Below, piece after piece: positions 52,909-63,023 of a stretch of 64,000 bases of DNA; the stretch's first letter is position 1; every line of letters starts with the position of its first letter. Position numbers and translations under genes: made by a program. The stretch is from Xiphydria camelus (Eukaryota; Arthropoda; Insecta; Hymenoptera; Xiphydriidae), in contig OY783196.1 of assembly GCA_963678675.1 (NCBI GenBank), positions 12,900,263-12,964,262 of the forward strand, read 5' to 3'. Under the pieces are notes generated by a model. It was not told the DNA's origin, did not search any database, and saw only the letters and a list, made by a program, of their open reading frames with translations.

Positions 52909-55900
52909 CAAGGGAAGTTAGGGAACCCGAAAATTCATGAAAATTCCGCCATTCCGTGTGCAAGTAGAGTAGTTCAAGTGTAATACAAAAATACATTTCA
53001 TTGGTGCGGTATTACGGTTTTAAGGGGTGAAATCATCCCTTGAAAAAAATGCAGATTTTTCTTCTTCACGGAATAACTCCCGAACGGTGAAAGATAAGGG
53101 GAAAAAGTTTAAATAAAAGTTGTATGGTTTTTCTCGGTCTATAAAACTGGTGCAAAAAAATTCTGGAAAAGATATTTTTTTTTAAGTTACCACCACCACC
53201 GACCCATAAAATTGGATTTTTGGATTTCTTAAGTCTATGTAAAAATACCTCTTAATAACCTCTTTCCATGCATCCGCAGTCTATTATGTATCTTTTTTTT
53301 TAATTTAGAAAACCTTGAACTTTAAGGCCGTTTTGACGTAAACGGTGAAACGGTCTTATGAAACGATATCTACATTTTTATTTACATACATATCATACAG
53401 TTTTTAATTATTTTAGCAAAACACGTACTTACAATTACATGAAAAATGAAACTTATTGAAATGAATCAATGACATGTATTTTTCAAACAACACAAATAAG
53501 ATATCGTATGAACCTCAATGATAACGTTGAATGACGCAGGATCTATATCGACATTGAAGCCGATAACGTTTTGCATAATGGGAATGTGTTTGACTCGTGA
53601 CTATTATCACTGCATGCTGGCGAGATATCCCTTCATCATTCGTTAAAAATCTTATGTAAGTACGTTTTATGATTACTATATTTATACTATACATACATAT
53701 TTGTGACTGGAAGATGTAGCTTATCCGCAGTTACATTAATCAAATTATGACATAAATAAACGAATTCATTCATTCATTCATTCAATGAATCCTGATAAAC
53801 AAAAAATTTGTATCTATATTGTACATATTTTATTAATGGATTATACATTAAAACAGTTGTAATGGTAGAAAACGGTGAATACACTAAAATTACGGATTAT
53901 AATTTGTACAGTAGTGATATTGTTCATAGAAATGTTCAAAACAGAAATACCCGGCACACCATGCACAGCGTATGAAAGCAACTTCTCCACAAATACTACC
54001 AACATCTGGGTATATGCTTTACACTCCTAAAGTAACAAAAATCTACAGGGTTTTGAAATTCATCGGGATGCGTTTCTAGATACCCGCTTTTGAACCAAGC
54101 ATATCGGAAAAGATTTCTAAATCTAGGCGATGAAAGCTGGTTGTGTGTTAATGATTGCAATTTAATTATTTCATTGCGCGAGTGCAAACTAATATCTTTC
54201 TCTTGAAGAGGTATATTATCAGAAAATGTTCGAACGAAATTCTTCCAAATCCGGAATCCAAATACATCTAAAGGTTGAATGATACTAGTCGTTTCTTTCG
54301 GAATCATTGAAAACTGTACTTCTTTGTCTTGTGGGATCAACGTCTCTATCTGACTCGAACAATGTCCCGTATATGAGTCGAGTAGTAGCATGCTTTTATG
54401 GCCAGTATTCGGTAAATACACCTGGATGAACCAAGTTTTTAAATGTTCAGACGTAAGTTTACCTGATTTTGAAGCTTGAATGTAAATGTTAGCTGGACGA
54501 AATAGAGATTCTTCCACCCTTGGGCCAAATGTTCCTGTAGAATCCTTCAAAACTATGTATAGTGGTGAAACAAGACGTCCATTTGCCGAAATGATAAGCA
54601 TTATAGTACAGCTGTGTGTCGTAGATGATACTGATTGGACCGTTGCTTCTACCGTTTTTACTCCTAATTTTGCCAATGTTCGCCCTGAATGTACTTCGAG
54701 GTTGAAGCCACTCTCGTCTGCGTTTTATATTTCTTCAAATCCAACAGTTGGTATATTTAATTTTACGTTTGATACAAACGTCTTTGCAATATTTTGTAGG
54801 TTGTCAATATCTAGGAACGTAGATTGCGTCCTGAATATTGTTATTTTACGAGACCCGATTCTGTGTACTCTTTTAAATTTCCAAATCCACCATTTACTTG
54901 CCTTGAATTCGGAAAGGTCCACCAAGTCCTTCGCCATCAAAGCCCATAATCTTAAATCCATATCGTGAATAATAGATCTTCTGTCACACGCTTCTTCAAA
55001 TCTTTGCACTACGTATTCCGTAATAAATGCAATTTTATCTGCATTCGTTCCACCTTTTTGTACACTTTCTTCCCATCTATATAGTTGTGGCAACGATTTA
55101 ACTTTGCGAAATTTTGTCTGCACACTAGTGAGTGGTCGTCGGGCTTTTTTTCCGCTTTTCTAAAATTCAGCAGCTTTTCTCTTATAACTAGTCGACTTTT
55201 CCACCTTCGTCATCAACAATGCATTCTGCAGGCTCAAAATTATCTTCCTCTTCTGCTGAAACTGTAGGGTACTCTACAACCTATGTTCCATGGGGTTCAG
55301 ATGGATTAGCAAAATCCAATAAGTAATCGTATTCAATTAATGGTACGAGATCTACGTTTCTAAATGTGTTTATAATGTCACGAATTTGATTATGAACTTC
55401 AATTTCATCTGATGTTATAGGGGTCTGTGCCAACTCCGTAATTTGAAACGTAGTCGTTAACATGTTTATTACGTTTGAAACGTTCATCGGCGTCATTTTA
55501 TAATGAAAAGCCTTTGGAGCAATGATTAATAACTGTTTCTAATAGAATGGCAACTAATTGCAGTCGTAAATGTAACTGGAAGTAAGCTACATCTTCCAGC
55601 CATATTTATATTATGTTAATAAAAAAACATGTTACATAAAATTTTTTACGAACGGAAGAGGGATACCTTATGAACATGTAACGATAATAGTCATGAGCCA
55701 AACATGTTTGCAATACGCAAACCGGGATGTTTGCTAAAACGTTATTGGCGTCAATGTCGACATTGATCGTGCGTCATTCAACGTTATCATTGAGGTTTAT
55801 ACGATATCTTATTTGTGTTGTTTGAAAAATACATGTCATTGATTAATTTCAATAAGTTTCATTTTTCATGTAATTGTAAGTACGTGTTTTGCTAAATTAA

Positions 55901-56403
55901 TTAAAAACTGTATATGAAATGTATATAAATAAAAACGTAAATATCGTTTCATAAGACCGTTTCAATGTTTACGTCAAAACGGCCTTAAAGTTCGAGGTTT
56001 GCTAAATTAAAAAAAAAGGATACATAATAAACTAGGGATGTGTAAAAAGAGGACAATGAGAGGTATTTTTACACAAACTTAAGAAATCCAAAAACCCATT
56101 TTTATGGGTCTGTGGTGGGGGTAACTTTAAAAAAAAATTTTTTTCCAAAATTTTTTCGCACTAGTTTTATAGACCGAGAAAAACCATACAACTTTTATTT
56201 CAACTTTTTCCCCTTATCTTTCACAGTTCGGGGGTTATTCCGTGAAGAAGAAAAATCTGCATTTTTTTCAAAAGGGATGATTTTACCCCTTAAAACCGTA
56301 ATACCGCACCAATGAAATGTATTTTTGTATTACACTTGAACTACTCTACTTGCACACGTAATGGCGGAATTTTCTGAATTTTCGTGTTCCCTAACTTCCC
56401 GTG
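52909..56403 (-). mobile_element. Pogo-like transposon with ~0.75-kb inverted ends
   Basis: Starts CAAGGGAAGTTAGGGAAC and ends with the inverse, GTTCCCTAACTTCCCGTG, with TTA on both sides (52906-52908, 56404-56406); TA is contained in this. The inverted repeats extend from 52909 to about 53660 and from about 55625 to 56403. The transposase gene lies between them on the minus strand. Arms this long are unusual for pogo relatives, which normally have ends of tens of bases. Includes a short CATT repeat near 53768. Confidence 0.85.
53996..55123 (-). pseudogene. CENP-B/pogo-type transposase with one stop
   Basis: From ATG 55123 the frame gives a helix-turn-helix half (DLRLWALMAKDLVDLSEFKA, SKWWIWKFKRVHRIGSRKIT), as in Tc5/CENP-B DNA-binding domains. 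A TAA at 54725-54727 interrupts, and the same frame continues with ADESGFNLEVH (first catalytic Asp), LLLDSYTGHC (second Asp), FSMIPKETTSIIQPLD (third Asp) and VFGFRIWKNFVRTF. All DDE-type positions are intact. One substitution would explain the only break in 376 codons. An upstream piece at 55496-55281 and frame debris at 55124-55280 (acidic, then YKRKAAE) probably formed the N-terminus, now split by indels. Confidence 0.8.
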
Positions 56404-56412
56404 TTAGTAATA

Positions 56413-56718
56413 CCTAAAGTGGGGTTACTTTGCTCCATTTTTCGCACAGAATACGGAAAACGTTATTAAATAAATTGATAGTGGGTACATACAAATTTCA
56501 TATATTGATTATCCTTACGAAATAGCTTAAAAAAGCTTATGATACTAATAGCTGGCCGAAAAATATCGAGAGTAACTATTTAATTTCTTTTCTTTGGTAG
56601 GTTCTAGGCATTGCTTTAACAAGTAAATCGTGTTTAGTATGGCCGTTGGAATAATTTAAGTCGTGGGATTACTTTGCTCCGCCAAAAACTCATGGAACAA
56701 AGTAACCCCACAATTGCC
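56413..56718. mobile_element. Short MITE with GTGGGGTTACTTTG ends
   Basis: GTGGGGTTACTTTGCTCC at 56420 is mirrored by GGAACAAAGTAACCCCAC ending at 56711. An extra internal copy (GTGGGATTACTTTGCTCC, about 56663) suggests nested or duplicated ends. No coding capacity. Confidence 0.6.
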
Positions 56719-58295
56719 AGAAATATGAGTCGTTTCACAATTACCCAAATTTGTTTTTTTCTGATACGAAATTAACAACTATTTTACTAGCAATGAGAAA
56801 AGAAAATATTAGAAATTCAGTAAGGGAGACCGGGGCACATTTGGACATTTAAAATTTGCCGTCCTAAAATATACAGATAAGGAAGACGTTCACCAATAAT
56901 GCGTAAGAGGTCACTAGTAGTCTCTGTAAACATTTTCATGGCAGTCGCTGTTGTTGTGGTGGTTTTACTCCAAAAAGTTATTTTTGATGCAAAGAGTGTC
57001 AGTATTTTTAATGATTCTTTGTAAGTGTGTTAAGTTACTGTGTCTAGGAATAGTTTAATACCAATAATATGTCAAAATAGCACATTAAAATGTAATAATT
57101 TCCTGCAAATAGATTGCACAGTTTCTAACTTCAAAATTGTGTAAAGCAGTTTTAGTTTGGAATAGTAGGGTGGGGCACATTTGGACAAAGCCAGTCAAAC
57201 TACGTTGGTCAGGTCATGAAGGAAGATGAAGCCTTTGTAGTCCGGTCAAAATAGGCATTCACCCTTGCGTAAATTCCCAAGAAGCTGAAAATTTACATGA
57301 ACGTTAGGGATACCATTATAATAAAATTGTGAAAAGTTTCCATCGATCCCGTGTGTGCAAAAAATTGTATGCAAGGTCAAAGTTCGCAGAAATGGGTTTC
57401 TTGGATTTATTAGCGAAACGGTTAGCTTTATAATAAAAATAGTTCAGACAAGAATTGTAGATCATGCAATTCTCTACAAAAATTGTTGTTACACTTTTTT
57501 CCTAAGATTCACCATTTCTGAGAAAAAGCCATTCTAAAGCTGTATTCTCCATAATATCCATGACTACGCTGCCTATGTACATTATTGGGCGTATAATATA
57601 AGTAAAACTATTGGGTTGGTACATAATTATTGCGGCTTTTTCTTTAAAGATTGGCATTTTGTTTATTTGTTTTCATTAAAATAATCTTCTCTATTTAGCT
57701 AATAAAATGCGTGTCGAAAATCATGTCCATATTCGTCCATACCGTGAGTGCACCGGTATCCGGTCGTGTATGGGTATCCGTCCACCGAAGGTCGGTTATG
57801 GAAATATTTAATATTTAACATTTTTAAATGTTTAAAATTTATTAATTTGTTTCGATGCGTGACGCTAACATCATGCTTTGAATGTATTTCGTTAGAAGAG
57901 TAGGTTAGGATTGGAAATCAGTAGTTCAGATGGATACGAAAAAATGTAAGTAACAAACGTAATAAAATATGTTTAAATCGATGAATAATATATTGTAATA
58001 TAAATTAAAATTATTGGAAGTGCTGAAAAAGACATTTTATTATTGTAAAATTACGTTATTCGGTACCGGCGCAGAGCGAAAACAGACGGTCGAATACTGA
58101 CCCTTTTGATCCTTCACTTTAAAATTTTATTATTTAATTATTATGAATCCCTTTTAAAATTTTTTTATTTTTTTATTGGTGAAAAAGAGTCCATCATTGT
58201 ATTATATTTACTCTTCTTTTTATATTTGGCCATGGTAATTAAATATTACATTTCCCGCTAAAAAAAATCTTACATGGACGGATACCGGTGCACTC

Positions 58296-58530
58296 ACATT
58301 ATGCTCTACCACTTCGAGAAAGAATGGAAGGCGGCACAGTCATTTCGCGATCTCAACGAACTTTTCGGCGAGGGAACGATCAGCAAAAGCCAAATTGAGA
58401 GATAGTTCGAAAAGTTCAAATCGGGCGATACAAACCTTACAGATGACGAAGGAAGAGGTCAACCATCTGATTTCGACGACCAGGCACTTTTGGCAGCCGT
58501 GGAAGAAGACGACGTTTTTGAAAAGAAGCC
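58296..58530 (+). pseudogene. Mariner transposase N-terminus, left copy
   Basis: Plus-strand pieces read AQSFRDLNELFGEGTISKSQ, KFKSGDTNLTDDEGRGQPSD and FDDQALLAAVEED, the paired HTH domain of mariner transposase. A TAG replaces a conserved Trp codon region (IER-stop-FEKF) and the frame breaks off after AAVEED, where the inverted copy begins. Confidence 0.75.
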
Positions 58531-58582
58531 ACGATTCATCTCCAGTGACGAGATTCTTCAGGAAAGATGCTTGCTCGTTTCG

Positions 58583-58985
58583 CTACAGCAAATCAGTGAA
58601 AATTCGTACATGTTCGGCTTTGTTGTGGTTGGAGAGTTCGTGGGGAACCCATACAGCCAATTTCCATACTTTTCCGAGCTTTTTGAGACGATGAATAATG
58701 GTCGAATGGTCCACATCAAAGTCGTCGGTCAGCATTCGTATTGCCAAGCTTTCGTCTTCTTCCACGGCTGCCAAAGGGCCTGGTCGTTGAAATTAGATGG
58801 TCGACCTCTTCCTTCTTCATCTGTAATGTTGTATCGCTTGATTTGAACTTTTTGAACCATCTTTCAACTCGGCTTTTGCTGATTGTTCCCTCGCCGAAAA
58901 GTTCGTTGAGATCGCGAAATGACTGTGCGCCTTCCATTTTTCTCGAAGTGGTAGAGCATAATATGACGAATATGGACATGATTTT
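58583..58985 (-). pseudogene. Mariner transposase N-terminus, right copy
   Basis: Minus-strand frame from about 58985: SFRDLNELFGEGTISKSRVE, RWFKKFKSSDTTL, then a shift into AAVEEDESLAIRMLTDDF, VDHSTIIHRLKKLGKVWKLA and VWVPHELSNHNKAEHVRIF. It covers both HTH motifs and the WVPHEL linker of mariner, 130 residues, longer than the left copy. Catalytic residues lie beyond and are absent. Confidence 0.8.
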
Positions 58986-59464
58986 CGTCACGAATTTTAT
59001 TAATTAAATAAAAAAGATTATTTTAATGAAAAAAAATAAACAAAATGCCAATATTAATGTATTAGTCACGCAGACTAATAGTTTTACTTATATTATTCGT
59101 CCAATGATGTACATACGCAGCGTAGTCACGCATATTATGGAAAATACAACTTTAGAATGGCTTTTTCTCAGAAATGGTGAATCTTAGGAAAAAAGTATAA
59201 GGACAATTTTTGTGGAGAATTGCATGGTCTACAATTTTTGTCGGAACTGTTTTTATCATGAAACTAACCGTTTCGCTAATAAATCCAAAGAACCCATTTC
59301 TGCGAACTTTGACCTTGCATAAAATTTTTTGCACACACGGGATCGATGGGAACTTTTCACAATTTCATTATCATGGTATCCCTAACGTTCATGTAAATTT
59401 TCAGCTTCTTGGGAATTTATGCAAGGGTACCCCTATTTTTTTAGGCCAACTTGACCGGACTATT

Positions 59465-59634
59465 GAATATCTTATAAGTTTTTTGAGAAGAAGAGGCAAC
59501 CGAGGATTTAATTTTCCAAATGTCGAAGACTCCGCAACTGTTAACAGAAAGGACATAATTGGCATATTACCAAAACCGTCGGAGAGAAAGGGAACTACCC
59601 GAGTTCAAGCATATGTCCAATTTGTAATTTTGTA
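59465..59634 (+). pseudogene. Transposase C-terminal tail, pogo/CENP-B type
   Basis: Frame reads YLISFLRRRGNRGFNFPNVE, DSATVNRKDIIGILPKPS, TRVQAYVQF and a stop. The order 'FLRR...F.FP...D.....DI...LP.P....TR....F' recurs at the end of several pogo-like insect transposases. It is contiguous with the palindrome edge at 59462, so the nuclease domain was displaced or lost. Assignment is from memory of the pattern. Confidence 0.5.
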
Positions 59635-59640
59635 AATTTA

Positions 59641-60472
59641 AAGCATTTGTCCTGTAACATTGCAAATTGTGCACGTTACAATGTGACGCAATCCCTCACG
59701 TCACGCCGCTGGTCCCGCCATCCCCAGAGCATTGCTTAGAGTAGAAGCGTAAATAGAGCGTCAATAATTCGTTTTGTTGTATTAGAACCGACTACCGTAT
59801 CTAGACCCGTTAGACTAGAATAGACTACGAAGACGCCAGAGCTGGAGGACAAGGGGCTGCAACGAGCGCCAGATGCCGCGCGGCAAGATGCCTACGACTT
59901 CCCTGCCAGGCGCAGGACTGGGACTTGCAGACGAGCAGCGTACTTGGCGAGGAGCGTAACCTGTGTAGACAGGCACCCCGTTTCTTCGGCACGGATGGAC
60001 CACTTGGGAGTTAGCGTCGCATCGAGATTCTCCGCGTGATCCCACAGGGGAATATTCCGGAGGAATCTTCAGAAGCTAACTCCGTATCGGGATCCTCCGC
60101 ATGATCTCACAGGGGAATGTTCCGGAGGAATCTTCAGAAGCTAACTCCGTATCGGAATCCTCCGCGTGATCCCACAGGGGAATGTTCCGGAGGGATTCAT
60201 CGAGTAGTCATCTGTGAGGGGATAATTCCAGAGCCATGAGGAAATCCAGTGAGCTGTGCGTGCATCCGAACCAACAAGGAAGACGATAGTGTCTTCGATT
60301 GGCGATCTACGGAGCGGGCGCGCAGCGGCGATCAGAGCGTTGCGCATGCAAATCAGCGGGGGAAGTCGATCACCAATTCGATCGCGCAAAGGGCTCCTAG
60401 AGTGGGGAAGGGCCCTCTCTCCACCTAGCGAGCCGAAGCGATCCCCGGACTCTTCCTCTTTCGTGCGGACTA
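59641..60472. other. GC-rich LTR-like block with 65-bp repeats
   Basis: A GC-rich stretch holding a 65-bp tandem repeat (60000-60195). GACGCCAGAGCTGG near 59832 could be a primer-binding-like word after an LTR, but no repeat of the putative LTR exists in the window. The frame 60256-60483 shows no domain. May be the leader of an LTR element truncated by the foldback at 60475. Confidence 0.3.
60000..60195. repeat. 65-bp tandem repeat, ~3 copies
   Basis: AGGAATCTTCAGAAGCTAAC starts at 60061 and 60126; a diverged first copy begins near 60000. Each has CCGCGTGATCCCACAGGGGA or a variant. Confidence 0.85.
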
Positions 60473-60474
60473 TA

Positions 60475-62251
60475 GTCCAGTAAAGATATCATTTTTCAAA
60501 AAAGTAATTTCCGGCAAGCTGGTTTTTTCAGGGTCGATGGAGGGGTGTCTCCCGAGTATCCAGCCAAAAAGTCACCCTCCGCACCCCTGGCAAAATGTTG
60601 CAAAAGGGGTGATATTTGTTGTTATTAATTTTTTTTTTGAAAATTTTTTTTCCAGCTTGTATATAATAATATTCTCTACAACTTTGCCTAATAAAATTTT
60701 TTGATAACTTTGATTTTTCACGGTTCAGCGCCCATTATAAAGTATGTTCCTATCCATGCAGAGCCGCACAGTTGCAGGGACCTTTAAAATTACTTCGGCC
60801 AGGCTTGGTCGGTACTCGAGTCATTTATACCGGTAGATAGAAGTTTAGTCGGTAGTTAGAGTCATATTGTGTTTTGGGATGGTTTTTTTTGGGTCACTTG
60901 TACTTAATAAAAATCTATAGCGTTATAATTTTCTCATAATTAATTTGTTTAATGTTGATATTACACCGAATCGAGAAGTTATTCACAATCGTAATCATGG
61001 TGTCACTCAATTTGGTAATCAAAGTGTAATCACACTGAAATCAATGAAGTCAGTGTAATCACTAATTATGAGTGATTATATTTTCTGTCGTTATGTTTCG
61101 GGAATTTTTTACAAGCAACATTTGCAATGAATTATTGCGAAGTTTTATGTGCTTATTTTTATCTAACATTTGTAAGCGAATTGGCAATTATTTATTTAAA
61201 AATGTGTCGACAGCAAATGCGACTTACGCTAGTGAAGTTCAAATGAGGGGAATTATATTGTTTTTACACTTTCCTTCGACATATGTATATTGAAATGATA
61301 ACATGTCAAATTACTTTTCAATGTTAAATTAAACTACCTAAGAAGTTGGACCTGGATTCATTACAGACGTTTCTTGAAATAAATTTCCATAAATCGCTGT
61401 TATTTCTAATCGAATCACAATATCCTCTTTATATGTACTATGTGTAAAGAAAAAAGACTTGTGAATTATATTTTTTAACTAATATTGTTTCGATAAAAGA
61501 TAGTCGGAATTCTGAATATCGGTTCTTACCGCTCAGTACCATCTCAATCCAAGTACCTTAGACCACCATATGTTGTACCTCGGGTCAGTAATACAACGAA
61601 GAAGAGATTTAATCAATTTACTTAAATATGTTTATTTATAAACACAAAACATTAGAAAAATACAAAAGGGGAATAGGTGCATAACATAACAAGTCGTCTA
61701 TAACAAAATACGCCCATAGTTTTTATATTATTTTATATTATTGTACGTTTTTTCCACGATCCTGAGAAATCAGTAGCAATAACAGAAATTAGTGTCGAAA
61801 TAATAAAACGTTTTAAAATAATATTACAAACAATAGCTAGTGGACATATTATAGATACCGAAAAATTCAGAGCATATGCGTTGGATACTGCACAAATATT
61901 TGTGGAAAAATATCCCTGGCATCTAATGCCACTAACCGTGCACAAGATTCTAATTCACGGGAATGTTTTCCCATATAATGGGCGGTGGACCGTCAAAAAT
62001 CAAAATTAGGACAAAATTTTATTAGACAAAGTTTTAGAGAATATTATTATGTACATGCTGAAAAAAGAAAATTTTCAAAAAAAAAATTAATAACAACAAA
62101 AACCACCCCTTTTGCAACATTTTGCCAAGGGTGCGGAGGGTGACTTTTTGGCTGGATACTTGGGAGATACCCCTCTATCGACCCTGAAAAAACCAGCTTG
62201 CCGGAAATTATTTTTTTGCTCCCCTATAAAGAAGGTCTACTTTTACTGGAC
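60475..62251. mobile_element. TA-flanked foldback with GTCCAGTAAA ends
   Basis: GTCCAGTAAAGA (60475) and its partner CTTTTACTGGAC (to 62251) are flanked by TA. The arms run from there to about 60743 and from about 61972, ~250 bp each (CGGCAAGCTGGTTTTTTCAG; GCAAAATGTTGCAAAAGGGG). The 1.2-kb interior has a remnant of a CCGTATG foldback (60767-60870, with GGCTTGGTCGGTACTCGAGT) and an orphan coding fragment. Confidence 0.85.
61740..62009 (+). pseudogene. Orphan ORF fragment (…YPWHLMPLTVHKILIHG)
   Basis: An 89-codon stop-free frame without ATG ends at TAG 62007-62009. It reads VEIIKRFKIILQTIASGHII, TEKFRAYALDTAQIFVEKYP and WHLMPLTVHKILIHG. The composition and the strongly conserved look of the last part suggest genuine coding origin. 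I recall similar 'YPWHxMxxTVHKxLIHG' segments in many insect genomes, apparently from an uncharacterised transposon protein, but cannot name a domain. It breaks off after HG where the right foldback arm begins (about 61972). Confidence 0.5.
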
Positions 62252-62301
62252 TACTAGCGACGCAGACGGATGAACCTACCAGCGTTGCGGATTCTTTCCG
62301 G

Positions 62302-62475
62302 TAAGGGGTCGTCCATTAATCAGGTGAGGTCCAAAGGGGGAGGGGGGTGTTCGGCAAAAATCATGAAATATCACCAGGGGGAGGGGGGGGGGGTTGTAGT
62401 GAGATATCATGTGTATTTCAAATAAATCAGAGGTTATGAGACAAAAATTGCAAATGGCCGTCCTATACATAAGAC
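62302..62475. mobile_element. MITE with GGGGTCGTCCATTAATCA start
   Basis: AAGGGGTCGTCCATTAATCA at about 62303 resembles a widespread insect repeat end. The likely right end is near GGCCGTCC at 62457. G-rich tracts lie inside (62336-62394). The target duplication is not clear. Confidence 0.4.
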
Positions 62476-62567
62476 GCTGGACGCTAATGGGTTAACTTTA
62501 ACCTGATTCTTGACGAATATTCTACTATAAATAGTGAATGAATAATTATCATAATCGCTACTGTTTT

Positions 62568-62642
62568 GAAAGAGAACATATCAAATTATTTTAAAAAATT
62601 TAACGAGAACCTTCGAGAGCAGTCACTGTCATGTCCGATTTC
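62568..62642 (+). repeat. Second copy of the 17435 dispersed repeat
   Basis: Matches 17435-17513 with about a tenth of positions changed (TATCAAATTATTTTAAAAAA; GAGAGCAGTCACTGTCATGT). It ends in TTTC followed by TA and the foldback at 62645. Confidence 0.8.
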
Positions 62643-62644
62643 TA

Positions 62645-63019
62645 CCGTATGTATCATCCCGAATTAAACAAGCAGAGATACCGACATTGTCGAAACTTTA
62701 CCGACGGTCAAGAATTTTATAGTTAGAGTTGGCTTGAGAAGAGTGCGCTGTGTGTGCTGCGTGAGAGCGGAAAATGTCAAACGTCTGATTTCCCGATAGC
62801 TGTTAATTCAAGAGATCGAAGTGTTTCGTCTATTATTCAATACTTCGATTTCCCGAATTGACAGCTATCGGGAAATCAGACGTTTGACACTTTTCGCTCT
62901 CACGCAGCACACACAGCGCACTCTTCTCAAGCCAACTCTAACTATAAAATTCTGTACCGTCGGTAAAGTTTCGGCAATGTCGGTATATCTGCTTGTTTAA
63001 TTCGGGATGATACATACGG
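62645..63019. mobile_element. CCGTATG foldback, 375 bp
   Basis: Complete small member: CCGTATGTATCATCCCGAAT to its inverse, TA on both sides (62643-62644, 63020-63021). The arms (~170 bp) contain TAGTTAGAGTTGGC and GATTTCCCGATAGCTGT and pair almost exactly. Confidence 0.9.
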
Positions 63020-63023
63020 TATA

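Larger units (their letters stand above)
57611..59078. mobile_element. Mariner-derived inverted composite
   Basis: TA followed by TTGGGTTGGTACATAATTAT at 57611 is a mariner-type end. The right side ends near 59078 with a changed terminus but TA and inverted subterminal sequence (AAACAAAATGCCAATA). Two head-to-head N-terminal transposase fragments meet at about 58550. Confidence 0.65.
57238..59462. repeat. 2.2-kb palindrome with mariner at its centre
   Basis: TAGTCCGGTCAA (57238) is mirrored by TTGACCGGACTA (to 59462, with a small insertion near). Between, about 370 bp on each side are inverted copies (AAGAAGCTGAAAATTTACAT; TTTGCACACACGGGATCGATG), then mariner ends. The symmetry includes both mariner and non-mariner flanks, so it is not simply the mariner's own inverted repeats. 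Confidence 0.75.
56823..59640 (+). mobile_element. Pogo-like remnant invaded by a palindrome
   Basis: TA then AGGGAGACCGGGGCACATTTGG at 56821 resembles the ends of the pogo element at 31035 (GGGGAGACCGGGG). On the plus strand, 59465-59634 encodes a transposase-like C-terminus. The right terminal repeat is not seen, so the right limit is approximate. Most of the interior is the palindrome 57238-59462. Confidence 0.5.
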
